Source: Paraphoma chrysanthemicola
Taxonomy: Eukaryota; Ascomycota; Dothideomycetes; Pleosporales; Phaeosphaeriaceae
Reading direction: 5' to 3'
Length of the DNA stretch: 64,000 bases
Assembly: GCA_020744225.1 (NCBI GenBank)
Contig: JAGMWG010000017.1
Coordinates: 868,001-932,000 of the forward strand
Translations under genes and position numbers: made by a program
In this document: positions 25,201-34,470 of the stretch, one piece after another
Numbering within the stretch: the stretch's first letter is position 1
Layout: every line of letters begins with the position of its first letter
The notes under the pieces: generated by a model
Databases searched by the model: none
Told to the model about the DNA's origin: nothing
The model's input: the letters and a program-made list of their open reading frames with translations, nothing else

Positions 25201-25473
25201 AGGCTGAGCATTCTTCTTGTCCTTCGTTGAGCCAAAGAAACTCTTCTTGTTACCCTTCACAACCGGTGGAGCCTTCTGCATAACCTCTGCCACTGCATTT
25301 CCGTCCTTCTTCTTACTTTCCTCCTTCCTTTTCTCCACCGCCTTGTCGGGCTTCTCTTTAATCTCTTGCTGACGGCCTGCGCCACCAGATATGCCACCCT
25401 TTGAATTCGTCTTTGATGAAGTGGAGACCGGCTCCTTCGTCGCCCTTGAAGCTACTTTGTTGTTACGTGCCAT
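22210..25473 (-). CDS. Large lysine-rich low-complexity protein, function unknown
   Basis: An uninterrupted frame of 1087 residues starting at ATG 25473. I do not recognise the family. The N-terminus is strongly basic (NKVASRATKEP, KAVEKRKEESKKKDG). Two copies of a K-[KR]-SFFG motif occur near residues 77 and 190. The middle carries a degenerate tandem repeat of about 70 residues (roughly 580-650 and 650-720) with shared blocks SGKN, GH-x2-S-x-K and SSEI/TSEI. Further on come lysine-rich stretches such as KKKRRKSSEV. Composition suggests an intrinsically disordered, probably nuclear protein; this is inference. The stop at 22210 may be premature, because coding-like sequence in the same frame runs to 21187. 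The 2 kb tandem array lies directly upstream, so it could contain this gene's promoter. Confidence 0.7.
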   Translation of the reverse strand: MARNNKVASRATKEPVSTSSKTNSKGGISGGAGRQQEIKEKPDKAVEKRKEESKKKDGNAVAEVMQKAPPVVKGNKKSFFGSTKDKKNAQPLVNQSMDNGKYIPMAPISNPRAQSGIHTSAQTAANGPQDKYQAFSTDPQNMQTIPQSPPVNTRPHSLVQDSQQKKRFPASDSKTFQPAEQNVYAKNEKRSFFGQALGKEKAQVGTRAQVLGNDEQQKDWKLNLMSETLVKRKALPSQLVNQDYQMRASSPWLVETQTIPQLDGWKDYLAHDIVDKKGNCFSQPMVQNYQPQITPSTSPIMDSFKVRRYPQSSGLKYYQYDSSQHSMYKGLSQRAHTSTQSVVQATKTMVNVPPVASNNNMQPATPAPMQITLLNQVEQRHSTMIRGSSKKETRFHIAKDNMQQPRKGHGEIKALSTVPNDKAEGHNNLDMSKAGSANNTLAMVAAMDKSFKLSRSDKTIKERSGSLVDNILGKKEKIPLGERLDALVTGPGADKTPMGQHDKASEEESEFLMSGALPVRNEQTPRGMDRSEKSQPHTQDKHFKEKKIHFGKASGNCSSRSAADEDNEVHLEAKHELGMNSRNSFVIKGSGKNDGPKDDEQRNIAHPSIGHVTSKKDSSEIQASHGEKYHHLAPDDKKAHPGAMDRYDLDTSKILVFKSSGKNENSKRIGKNNLSLPPSGHEISEKNDTSEIKVSHEKTRQLTLNHRDGHAIAQSQETKEKSEISKHTSRRKEKIVGKKPGTGTLLEGVKLQHSVHGEEHREKTCKKKRRKSSEVMSRPDALEEKTETIKFSLKMKKSEKSKVKGADGATECGKDSIPAPGSNEETVNGEPSQAETGALSQNEKTKPASKDAKQDTAEKAVPQKQDKKGEHTDHGSEQPRGKEDDKATKGKGKKLIDSRLGRKERRLLRTLATQKLPFPATQPHSNDLSDQKFGLHPTGNAQGPYVPGEAQSGPPHFQPGEHLQPPPNHDEHMYHGHTQSPPTAAYPESSPQGPNNLDLTTRKYSTSTSIGRATKKYVLLGESMPSPAIKNLRHKLSMSRHHHSSRRLSNLSLLLLSLHIKLHHRSPQYDSPPPQQEYSPASPLQAQ
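23320..23740 (-). repeat. Internal coding tandem repeat, about 70 residues per unit, two units
   Basis: Unit one begins SFVIKGSGKND and unit two ILVFKSSGKNE, about 210 nt apart. Each then has a P-S-x-GH-x2-S segment, a KKDSSEI or EKNDTSEI block, and an SHGEK or SHEK block. The units are well diverged, so the duplication is old. Confidence 0.75.
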
Positions 25474-25919
25474 GCGGACGTGTATGTTGAGTGAGATGAT
25501 TTTCTGTTAGAAATCGGTGTTGAGAGTAGCTGTTGATGGCGGAAGTGGTAGGTGGAGTCGTGGACGGTGTATGTGAAGGAGGTGATGCGAGTGTCGAGGT
25601 TGATTGTTCGTAGCAGAAGTAGCAAGCTGTGTCGTGTACACGGCATTTATACCAACTTCGCTGAGTGGACGCATTCAACGTAGCAGCGTGACCGACGCAA
25701 TGTGTGAGCGGCCGTCCATTCAAGATGCATCCTCGATGTGACGCCAGCGTGCCTTTCCAGCGTGCCAAACGCTGCCGGTATTGTTCGCGACAGGCCAATC
25801 ATGATGCTGACACTCGGCACCTTCAAACATCCTGTTGGTTTTCTCTCACATTCCAGTTCTCCGGTCGACGGCAAATCTGGTAGTGAGTACCTGATCTCGA
25901 GGTCCGCTCCTTCCCCTAC
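25474..25919. other. Promoter-proximal region of the lysine-rich protein gene
   Basis: No gene is supported. The sequence from the ATG at 25473 up to the tandem array has no obvious long frame with coding character. It presumably holds the core promoter and leader of the minus-strand gene. Confidence 0.5.
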
Positions 25920-28140
25920 GCCACCTGCACGTGGACATTTGAACGAGTACGACAACAGTGTCTTCATTAATTGTTCAGCTATGTGCGAGCGGTAGCTGAG
26001 ATGGAACGGAGACTAACGAGCGATGCAGAACATTTATTGGTGACTAGGGTGCGATGATATGTGTGGGGCGAGGGGGTATTTACGTGAAGGTGGACATTCG
26101 AACGACCTCGGGAGACGACAACGACGTCTTAGTTAATTGTTCTATGATTATCGAGCAATTGCCGGGATGTAATGGAGAGTACTGAACGACGCAGAACAAT
26201 TTTTAAGCATCAGGGCAGAATGATATGTGCGGGGCGAGAGGCCGTACACGTAGAGGTGGGCGTACAATCCTCAAAAACTGTTGTACACTCGGAAAAATTG
26301 TTCGCTATAGGTTTTGGGTTTAATAGCGACGTCTAGAACATAGTCCAAGTGTTGCAACAATTGTTTACGAAGGGTAACACTTTTGCGGTTAAGATACAGA
26401 GTGAAGGGGTAGCGCACATTATGTAAAAACTGTTACACTCGCCGTATAAATTGTTCGCAACAGGGTGCTAGATCAATATCAACGTCTGGAACATAGTCCA
26501 AGTGTTGGAACAATTTTATAGGAATAGGAACACTTTCCTTGTGTGTGCGATGGAGAGTGAAGGGCAGCACATATTTGTTATCAACAGATTTACCTACGTA
26601 TAAATTGTTCCCGTTGACTTTCCGAAATGTACGCCATGCCTACCAGCAGGTGTAAGTGTTGCAACAATTTTATAGGAACAGTTACACTAGGTAACCTTGT
26701 GAGTATGATAGAGGGTGAAGGAGAGGATATATTTGTTCGTGACCGTTACACTAAGGTATAAATTGTGCACGTCAGGTTTTAGAACGATCGCGAGGCCTAC
26801 AATAGACTAGACATGTCGCAACAATTGTTTACGCAGAGCGACACTTACGTCGTGATGTACGTGTAGGCTAACAGGTAGCGCACATTCCTCGGAATTGTTT
26901 AGCTCTAGGATAAACCGTGCGCGTTACGATATAGCATGATTATGAGGCGTACAATCGGTTAGAGACGTTGGAACAATTTTCTTGCGCATTGGAACAGCTT
27001 GTTCGTGCCTCAGGTAGGAGAGTGAAGGTAGTCCCGATAGAGAGAAAACTGTTCTAGAGTCGGCAATCGCTGCAAAAACTATGCGCGTCGAGATTTAGCA
27101 TGATTATGGGTCGTACAATCGATTAGAGATGTTGGAACAATTTCTTGCGCATAGGAACACTTTATTTCGTGCCTTAGGTAGGAGAGTGAAGGTAGTACTA
27201 ACGAAGCGGAAATTGTTCTAGGGCCGGCAATTGCTGCAAGAATTGTTCGCGATGTGGGATTAGAATAATCTTAATGCCCTCAATAAGATCTGCATACTGC
27301 AACAATTGTTTAGACGCAGTAACAGTTTACTCGTGCGTGCGTAGCACAGGAGAGGAGGTAATCACGAGAGCGAAAAAATTGTTCAAGACAGCAAACTCCC
27401 TCAGGAAATTGTACGCACTTGGATTTAGAGTAATCTCGATGCCTACAACAAGATCCGCATACCGCAACAATTATTTACGCGTAGTAACACTTTATTCATG
27501 CCTCGGGCAGGAGAGATAAGAGCTACAAGAGAAGAGAAATTGTTCATGACAGCAAACTACCTCTAGAAATTGTGTGCGAGTAGTTATAGAACAGTCTCGA
27601 TGCCTACGACAAGATCTGCATACTACAACAATTACCTATGTGTGGTAACACTTTGTGTGTGTGTATGTGTAGAGAAGGAGAGGTAGGCAGCGAGAAAATT
27701 GTTCCGAGACAGAAAACTGCTCCGAAAATTGTGCACGAGTAGGTATAGAACGATCTCGATACCTACAACAAGATCTGCATACCACAACAGTTATTTACGC
27801 GTGGGAACAATTCCTTCGTGCGAAGCGCACGAGGCAGAGAGCGAAGAAATTGAGGTATGAAATTGTTCCGACGGCGTTCCTAGAAAAGTGTTCCGACAAC
27901 ATCTGACACCAAAGAATCGTCACAAGAAGCTGTCACAACAGAGAAAAAATTGTTACAGCAGAGAAATCTTTATAAATCAATTGTTACAAGATCCATGCTG
28001 GAAGAACACGCTCTGGAAGTAATCATTCCATGCTGAAAACAATTATACCATTCCGAGAACAATTGTTTCTAGTAGAAATGTCGTGAGAAGTTACCAAAAG
28101 CTATACATAGCTCGGAAGTCGTGTCCTGGTAGAACAATTA
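25920..28140. repeat. Degenerate tandem array, about 13 units of 155-167 bp, rich in AACAAT/ATTGTT
   Basis: Unit anchors of the form GYYGSAACAATT fall near 26351, 26504, 26657, 26815, 26967, 27131, 27296, 27461, 27622 and 27781, a spacing of 152-165 bp. Two or three earlier units, anchored on GTGGACATT at 25931 and 26090 and GTGGGCGTAC near 26257, keep a similar spacing but form a different subfamily. A typical unit has five boxes in order: CAACAATTGTTTACGC, GTAACACTTT, GGAGAGTGAAGGTAG, AAATTGTTC, and a segment like CTACAACAAGATCTGCATAC. By eye I count about 32 AACAAT/ATTGTT hexamers; about one would be expected by chance. Every frame is broken by stops. After 27900 only the hexamers remain, without clear units. 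No transposon genes or terminal repeats are visible. Confidence 0.85.
27653..27672 (+). repeat. Short GT microsatellite within one array unit
   Basis: A GT-rich run interrupts the unit that starts near 27622 and partly explains its length difference from neighbouring units. Confidence 0.6.
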
Positions 28141-28250
28141 GTGGCAAGTACTTCCCTGGCTTCCTTCACAGACATACCATGCATCAGGAAGACGAAATGC
28201 AACCCTTTCCTATCCAACCCACACTTCATGTCACGGTCTTCTCCACCGGC

Positions 28251-28559
28251 TCACATGACTGCACACTGCACGCCCCCCTGTGGCAAGTCTGCGACGACAG
28301 GGCGAGGCTTTGTCTTGGCTCGGCGCACTGTTTTTTCGCGTTTGGCGCTCTTGGTCGGCTGGGACGACGTGTTTTTGACTTCGACGATGCTGGGCTTGTT
28401 GTCCTTGATGGCTGATTCGTAGAATGTGTTGAAGTCGAGGCCTCGCTCCAAGTCCCACAGCCTGTTGTTGATCGGATTGGTAATGGGAATGACCATGGCG
28501 GAAATGTACATGGCGTAGAGTTGGAGAAGGATGAGATTGAGGACGAAAGACATTGTCAT
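28251..28559 (-). CDS. Small secreted-like protein ending in a CaaX-like motif
   Basis: Intronless frame of 102 residues from ATG 28559 to TGA 28251-28253. The first 21 residues are hydrophobic (SFVLNLILLQLYAMYISA) and look like a signal peptide or signal anchor. The remainder is hydrophilic, with basic clusters (KSAKREK, TVRRAKTK) that could be Kex2-type processing sites. The only cysteine is four residues from the end, giving the C-terminus QCAVM, which fits a C-a-a-X prenylation box. A cleaved signal peptide and cytosolic prenylation do not normally go together, so at least one reading is wrong. No family recognised. It lies just beyond the tandem array, with its 3' end facing it. Could be a secreted orphan, a membrane peptide or a chance ORF. 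Confidence 0.5.
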   Translation of the reverse strand: MTMSFVLNLILLQLYAMYISAMVIPITNPINNRLWDLERGLDFNTFYESAIKDNKPSIVEVKNTSSQPTKSAKREKTVRRAKTKPRPVVADLPQGGVQCAVM

Positions 28560-31500
28560 GGTCTCTGGTGGTGCTGATCGGATGATTTCTGATGGGTTGT
28601 TGAGGACAAGAGTCGTGAGCAGCTGTTGATTGAGTGTTTGCTCGTCGTGATGATAGATGTCTTCGGGATGCAGTTCTTTTCAAGACTTCGGAAGCTGGTG
28701 ATGTGTCTGGAAAGCAAGGGAGACATTGGGCAGGAGACTTATAAGTCCTCGAGCCTGCACCGTCTGTGTTCTTACCATTGTCGCTAGCTTACCATTGTCG
28801 TTGTGCTCTCGACGTGCGAGAGGATGGGACGAGCAATCGCTGCATCGCAACTTGTGCTTACTATTGTTCACGGCATCGCTGGGAGGTCGCCGATATGCAT
28901 TTCGAAGGTGAAGGTGGAGTCGACGAACAATGGCACGGTGCGAGACAAGTGAAAGCGGAAAGCAGGAAGGTATCGTAGAGATGTGATTTGGAAAAGACGA
29001 TAGAATAAAAATGTGTGCTCATGCAGCATTTATCAAAACCAAAATTGTGCCTTTGACAAGGGAGGAAGGAGAGCGGCGGTGGAGAGGGCAGATCAAGAAG
29101 CCCAATCTGTACCCAACCACAAATAACTTCATGCAACTCACGAGACTCGAGGTGCAAGCGCCATGAGCTTAACTATTTACCTTGGGAATGGTGATATCGA
29201 ATATTGTTGGCCGATGCCGTCTGCGACATGTCACTTGCGATGCAGGTGCTGGTGTAGGTGATGGTCGAGGAAAACAATGCCAGACCTAGACGCACGCGAC
29301 TATCATTACTTCGGTCAGGCCAAGCTGCGCGATTTCAAATCATTGATTACCTTGTCGGCCTCTTTCTGTGAGCAGAATCGTTCACGGCGGTGTTTTGTGT
29401 CAATGCCCACATTACGATCGTCGCATAGGGCTGCTAGCCTGCAATACCGCCGGCAGTGAACCTGGTTCCTGGCAGCAGCAACGGCCAGTCCACAGTGTCC
29501 TGTCCCGAGGTCCCTGCGTCCTTGAGCGGAGCTTCCGCATCGCTTGGGCGAGTTTAGTCGATAATCTACCGCCGACAAACAAATCTCCCACGGAGGGCAG
29601 CTAATGGCTACACGGCATGGAGAAACACGCGGCTGCCTGTACGGCATGAATGATGGCACTGGAGCATACGTTTACACTGTGGTTGAAACAGCCAGGGAAG
29701 GGCGTGTTTATGTGAAGCTATTCTCGTCGCATGGCTTGGAGGCGTGCGTGAACGTTGACGTTCTCCCACGACCCACGCGAACTCCTGGGCGGGATGGCCC
29801 ATGTAATTGACCGGTCGTGGACTCCCCTGGACTCGGTAATTTAACATCAAAGGCATTATCGATATTCTCCATTGGTGGCGTCCGTGATGCCATAGAGTTC
29901 GGCTGAAGCGAAGACGTGTGCACCTTGGGCCAATACTCGGACAATGGTGACCTCAGCACTGCGAGAAGTGCGTTCAAGCATCTCACTGCGTGCTGCAGGC
30001 GGACCAGTGCCGCGCTCTCGGAAGACCAAACGCGAGTCCAACCAGAGCCTGAGGCCGTTTCAACTGTGGTTGTGAGGCTTGGTCAGCGTCCCTGCAGACG
30101 GCGTTAGCGAGATGAGCGCCGTGCACGGGCCGCACTTGCGACGGTTTCAGACGATGCGACAGGCAGATCCCGGGATGAAACGGGCTCGCCGCAAGAAGGG
30201 GCCACGCGAGCAGAGCCTTGGGATTTCTGACGTTGACGCGAGGCACGCAAGAGGAAATGCTCTTGGAGCTGGGCAAAGAGCTGGCGGACGCAGCATCGCG
30301 ATGTGCAAAATCAGCATTCTACAGCGGGCGCGTGGCTGCACCGGGATCGGCAGCTCCTTCCGCATGGCACGCAGGCAGATTACGTGTGTGGAGAGACGGA
30401 CTTGAGGGATCAGGAGCTGAGATGCTGATTTCGCAGGCCCTGTGCCCGGTCGCTAGACCAGGCCTAGTGCGCGAAGCACCCATGGTTGTGTGTGCGGCGC
30501 TCGAGGCCATGCAAAGTCCGCTCCCTCTCCCATGCGCGCGCTCAGTCTGTCAAGAGTCGTCGTGGCAGACGCTCAGCGCGTCACTCCAACTGCTGCCCGC
30601 CGATGCAGTTGCTGCTGTGGGAGCTCGCTGTTGACGGGAGTATATTTAGACCATGAACTGCCCGTGGCTGAAGGTCAGGGTCGATGGCGCGCCGTGACTG
30701 GCTGGAGCACTGCAGGTCAACTAACGGCGGCTACGAACGACTGGACCAGACAGCACTCTTAGACGCTATCGATGTGGTGGAGCACGTCTTGCGGTGTGCG
30801 TGCAGCGGCGCCCTCGAGCAATGAGGATGCTCGCTTTCGGCGACAGTCTTTGCTGTCGTCGTCCCTTGCGGGCCCGGCTCGAGCCAGCGGAGGGTTCATC
30901 GCTGCGCGTGGCTGCCTCGGGCGCACTCCGCGGCAGGAGCGACCTCCCCTCCGTGCGTGCTCGCCATCATCGCGACGATGCCCTGCACCGCACGCAGCAT
31001 CAAAGAGCGCGCATGAACGAGATTGCCAGTTCTGCGGTGCAGGGCCGATGCACTCGGGAACAGGCCGGGGCGCGCTCCTCGTCGTGATTGCGCATCGTTG
31101 CCAGCGTTTCAGAGCGTGCCTCGATTGCTGCAGCTCCTGGAGCTAGCTCTGCAGGGATTCGCGCGCCAAGCGGCGACGGCGGCCTTTCATATCTAACGAG
31201 GCACCGCCCGTCCGCCGAATCCTGTCGCTGCTTGTCACCTTTTCTCTGGCCCCTCCATCTCGCCGTTTCCTCTCCCCCTCGCTCCCTTTCGCTCTCTGCC
31301 CCAGTGCAGCTTCTGCATCTTATCCTGCTCCTGTTGTTTGGACCAGCTTTTATCCCTCCTAATCCTCGATTCCCGAGCGCGCCAGTCCCGTCGCTCCCTC
31401 CCAGAGAAGAGCCCGCATCCAGCATCAAGCATCACGACCGCATCAAATCCCAGCTTGTCTGCCTGATCCGCCTGATTGTTTGTCTGTCTATCCAACTTCG

Positions 31501-31932
31501 ATCGTCATCTTCGCCGTCCAGTGTGCTCATCAAATCCGTGCGTGCTCATCGCGACTCTGCTCCTGCAAACTCCAGCGCGTCGCATCGGCCCTGCTCGCCA
31601 GCCAGATCTGGACACAGCGACTGAAGACCCTGTTAATAGCTCCAACTGCATTGCCCGTCGGCCGGTTTTCGATCCATATACCACCTTATAACCCGATCAT
31701 TGCGATCCGTAATCTCGTAATCACCAACCAACCAGCGTCTGCCATCAGCAAACGCACTGTACATCCGCCTTTTCCGTCTGGTCTTCGATTCGCGCCCAAC
31801 GCTCCCTTCAGTCGGCCCTTTCGACTTACCCGGTTCCGGATATCCTCTTCAATTCACTATCCTTCTGGTGTGCTCAGCGCATCCTCTTTGTTGCAGCTTT
31901 ACCTTTGTACGCAACTTTCTTAGAACATCACA
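28560..31932. other. Intergenic with pyrimidine-rich leader of the downstream gene
   Basis: No supported gene between the small secreted ORF and 31933. The segment of about 31200-31900 is rich in C and T on the plus strand, typical of the promoter and leader of well-expressed mould genes. Frames at 29604-29810, 30079-30634 and 30772-31146 overlap others and have no recognisable motif. Confidence 0.55.
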
Positions 31933-33558
31933 ATGAGCATGGACGCTGGCGGTCTTGCTCAAATGTCATACAACAACTTCCAGTCCCAGGGCGGCATCGG
32001 CATGCCCACCTCGAGTTTCGGATCTCGGGGCAAGGGTGCCGCTCTGAAGCGTCTCAGCCTTGCATCTCCTCCCAAAGTTGGCACCATCGCCGAGGACTCT
32101 GTCGCGACTCCTCGCACGAGCCGCTCCCACCTCCTGGCTGGTCTCCGCACTGCACCCAAGACGCCGACCTCTGCCCAGCCTCCCGCGTCTGCTCCGTACA
32201 ATCAGCGTCAGCACAACATTGGGGGTAACAACCCCAACCGCTTCTCGAGGCAGAACATGAACCAGGGTGTGCCGCAGACCGCTATCGGCAACAGCTTCCC
32301 GGCTGCCAACCAGTACAACCAGCAGCCCATGATGTACGACCAGGTCCTGGCCCCTCCGTCTGTTCAGTACGACGACAGCGAGATGGACCCCAACATCGCG
32401 GCCCAGCTATTGGCTACCGAGATGTACCTTGCCCAGAGGCAGCAGCAGCTCCAGCAGCAGCTCCTCACCTTGACTGCTCAGCAGTTCGGCAACATGAACA
32501 TGAACGGCGGCATGCGTCAGCAGCAGTACCCCAACACTCCTTACACGCCACAGATGAACGCGTACGGCCAGCAATTCCAGAACCCCCAGATCCAGGAGAC
32601 TAACCAGCCCGGCGTGTATCTCGTCTTCAACCAGATGACTGGCCAGTACCAGTACGTGGTCGACCCCAACTTCCAGCAGGACAACGGCGGTGAGGTCCAG
32701 GCTACCAACCTGTCGCACTCTCCACCACCACCCACCCCAGGCTTCCAGCGCTCCCCTCCCAAGGTCGACACTCCACTGGTCCAGGTCTCTCCTCCCAACG
32801 AGATCAACCCCAGCCCATGGGGAGTGCGCAGCGCTTCTCCTCCTAAGAAGTCCAACACGCCGCCTCAGGACGTCATTCCTCTGCCGCCACCATCTGCCAA
32901 TGCTTTCCGCCGCGGCCACAAGAAGAACTTGTCGTCCCTTGCTGTTGACGCCAAGGCCCAGACACCGGACGGCCCCAAGTCGGCCTTTGTGCGACCTGTC
33001 GGCTTCCCGGCCACTCCCATGACTGGTACTTTCGGTCCTGGTCAAGCACGTGCAGGCGAGCACCCCGTCCGCCAGCCCCGTGGTCCTCCTTCCATCGAAG
33101 ATCTCAGGGAGAAGCCGACTACCAAGCACGAGGGCAGCAAGAACTTTGCCACCCGCCAACGCCGCCAAGCTGTTGGTAACCTCGTGCGCGCTGGCATCGG
33201 ACGTCGTACTCAGCGCACCGGAAGCGGCAGCGCTTCGCCTGACTCAGACACGTTCCCTTCCTCTGACAACGACTCGGACAGTGTCCGCAGCGGAGGAAGT
33301 GGAAGCCTATCTGGAAAGCCCAGCATTGGAAGCCTACGTGCTGTCGCCAACGGAGCTATCGGCTCTGAGCGCAAGGCCTCGAAGGAGCGCTCCTGCGATC
33401 GTGCTTCGATCAACCGATCTTACACTGCCGACAGTGTGAGCAGCGACGATGGCGCCTCCATCGGAGGTGGTCTCGTAGAGGTTCGCCCTGCCGAGCAGCG
33501 CCGGATGCCGAAGCTCATCCTCACGAGCGTTGAGAAGCGCAAGAGCACCATGTTTTAG
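31933..33558 (+). CDS. Conserved low-complexity fungal protein, function unknown
   Basis: Intronless frame of 541 residues starting in good context (CACAATGAGC). I recognise the segment TPRTSRSHLLAGLRTAPKTP near residue 58 as conserved in many ascomycete proteins of unknown function. Another likely conserved piece is FATRQRRQAVGNLVRAGIGRR near residue 405. In between are Gln/Asn/Pro-rich stretches, including a glutamine-rich helix (QRQQQLQQQLLTLTAQQ) and the phrase GVYLVFNQMTGQYQYVVDP. The C-terminus is Ser-rich and ends with a basic tail. Codon choice is strongly biased to C-ending codons (AAC, CAG, TCC), and the upstream leader is pyrimidine-rich, so high expression is likely. The disordered, glutamine-rich make-up would suit an RNA-binding or condensate-forming protein, but that is a guess. 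Confidence 0.85.
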   Translation: MSMDAGGLAQMSYNNFQSQGGIGMPTSSFGSRGKGAALKRLSLASPPKVGTIAEDSVATPRTSRSHLLAGLRTAPKTPTSAQPPASAPYNQRQHNIGGNNPNRFSRQNMNQGVPQTAIGNSFPAANQYNQQPMMYDQVLAPPSVQYDDSEMDPNIAAQLLATEMYLAQRQQQLQQQLLTLTAQQFGNMNMNGGMRQQQYPNTPYTPQMNAYGQQFQNPQIQETNQPGVYLVFNQMTGQYQYVVDPNFQQDNGGEVQATNLSHSPPPPTPGFQRSPPKVDTPLVQVSPPNEINPSPWGVRSASPPKKSNTPPQDVIPLPPPSANAFRRGHKKNLSSLAVDAKAQTPDGPKSAFVRPVGFPATPMTGTFGPGQARAGEHPVRQPRGPPSIEDLREKPTTKHEGSKNFATRQRRQAVGNLVRAGIGRRTQRTGSGSASPDSDTFPSSDNDSDSVRSGGSGSLSGKPSIGSLRAVANGAIGSERKASKERSCDRASINRSYTADSVSSDDGASIGGGLVEVRPAEQRRMPKLILTSVEKRKSTMF

Positions 33559-34470
33559 GCGACGAACTGGAAGATCTGGAATGGAAGGGTTGAGTGCTAA
33601 ATCTCGATACCTCCGGTGTGCATATCATGGCGGCGTTCTCCAGACGTTGCGGTTTACGGCCCTTCACGAATTTTTCCTTGTGTCATGGATTCTCATTGTT
33701 TGCATGCGGCGGGCTGAGTTCGGCTTGTATTTTTCTTCACTACAATTACCTTCGTCTCTGCACACCAGCAGACCGTCTTCTCAAAGTTCTTGTTTTCGAC
33801 ATTACGCAAACTGCTTTTAATGAGCCGGTGGATGGCTCTACCTTGAACGAAACAAATTTGGAGCACTCCATGTTTACACCGAACATGGATTTTGGAGGAT
33901 TACGCGTCATGGACAACGAGCTCTACGCCTGTGGCTGGAGCTCCTTGCATTCCTTGAGCACTTTTTGTCATTTTGTATCAACTGCACGCTCACCACTCGC
34001 TGTTGTAGGATGAGAGCAGGAAGATGAGTGGACCATGTAGGATGAAAACCTAAATGCCATCACACTCGCTTTACAACTACTTGCCAATTTGCTGTGATTA
34101 TGATGTGAGTTCCTGTGAGATACGCAATACTGTTCGTGATTCCCCCGCATTACCCACCATGAGTCGATCGAATCTGTGCTTTCGCCTGCACGACATCGAA
34201 ACTTAGATTGCTTTTGACCTCGAGTCGTCAAACTCTCTTCCAACGGCGATCGGCATGCGCTCGCGTGGTTTTGAGGCTAGCCATCGATAAGCCTTATAAG
34301 GCTATGTCGCATCGCGGGGAAGCTTTCGACGCAGCCAAAATTTGTAGCGCACAACACCACACACCTCACAACCCATATACGCGTCTCAACGACACTACAA
34401 CACCTCTCCTCCAATCAAACAACACTCTAAACCTCCCTCGACGCGTCTAAAACCCCCAACCCACGCTACA
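33559..34470. other. Intergenic, 3' end of one gene and promoter of BUD32
   Basis: No gene is supported. The first part is T-rich and probably 3' UTR of the upstream gene. The last 200 nt or so are C/A-rich and lead into the BUD32 start. Confidence 0.6.

Noticed and set aside
25920..28140. CRISPR-like reading of the 160-bp array
   Set aside because: Units are long, degenerate and contiguous, with no short identical repeats separated by unique spacers, in a eukaryotic context.
25920..28140. Transposon or rDNA spacer origin of the array
   Set aside because: No reverse transcriptase, transposase, terminal inverted repeats, target-site duplication or rRNA gene was seen nearby. Not excluded without a repeat-library search.
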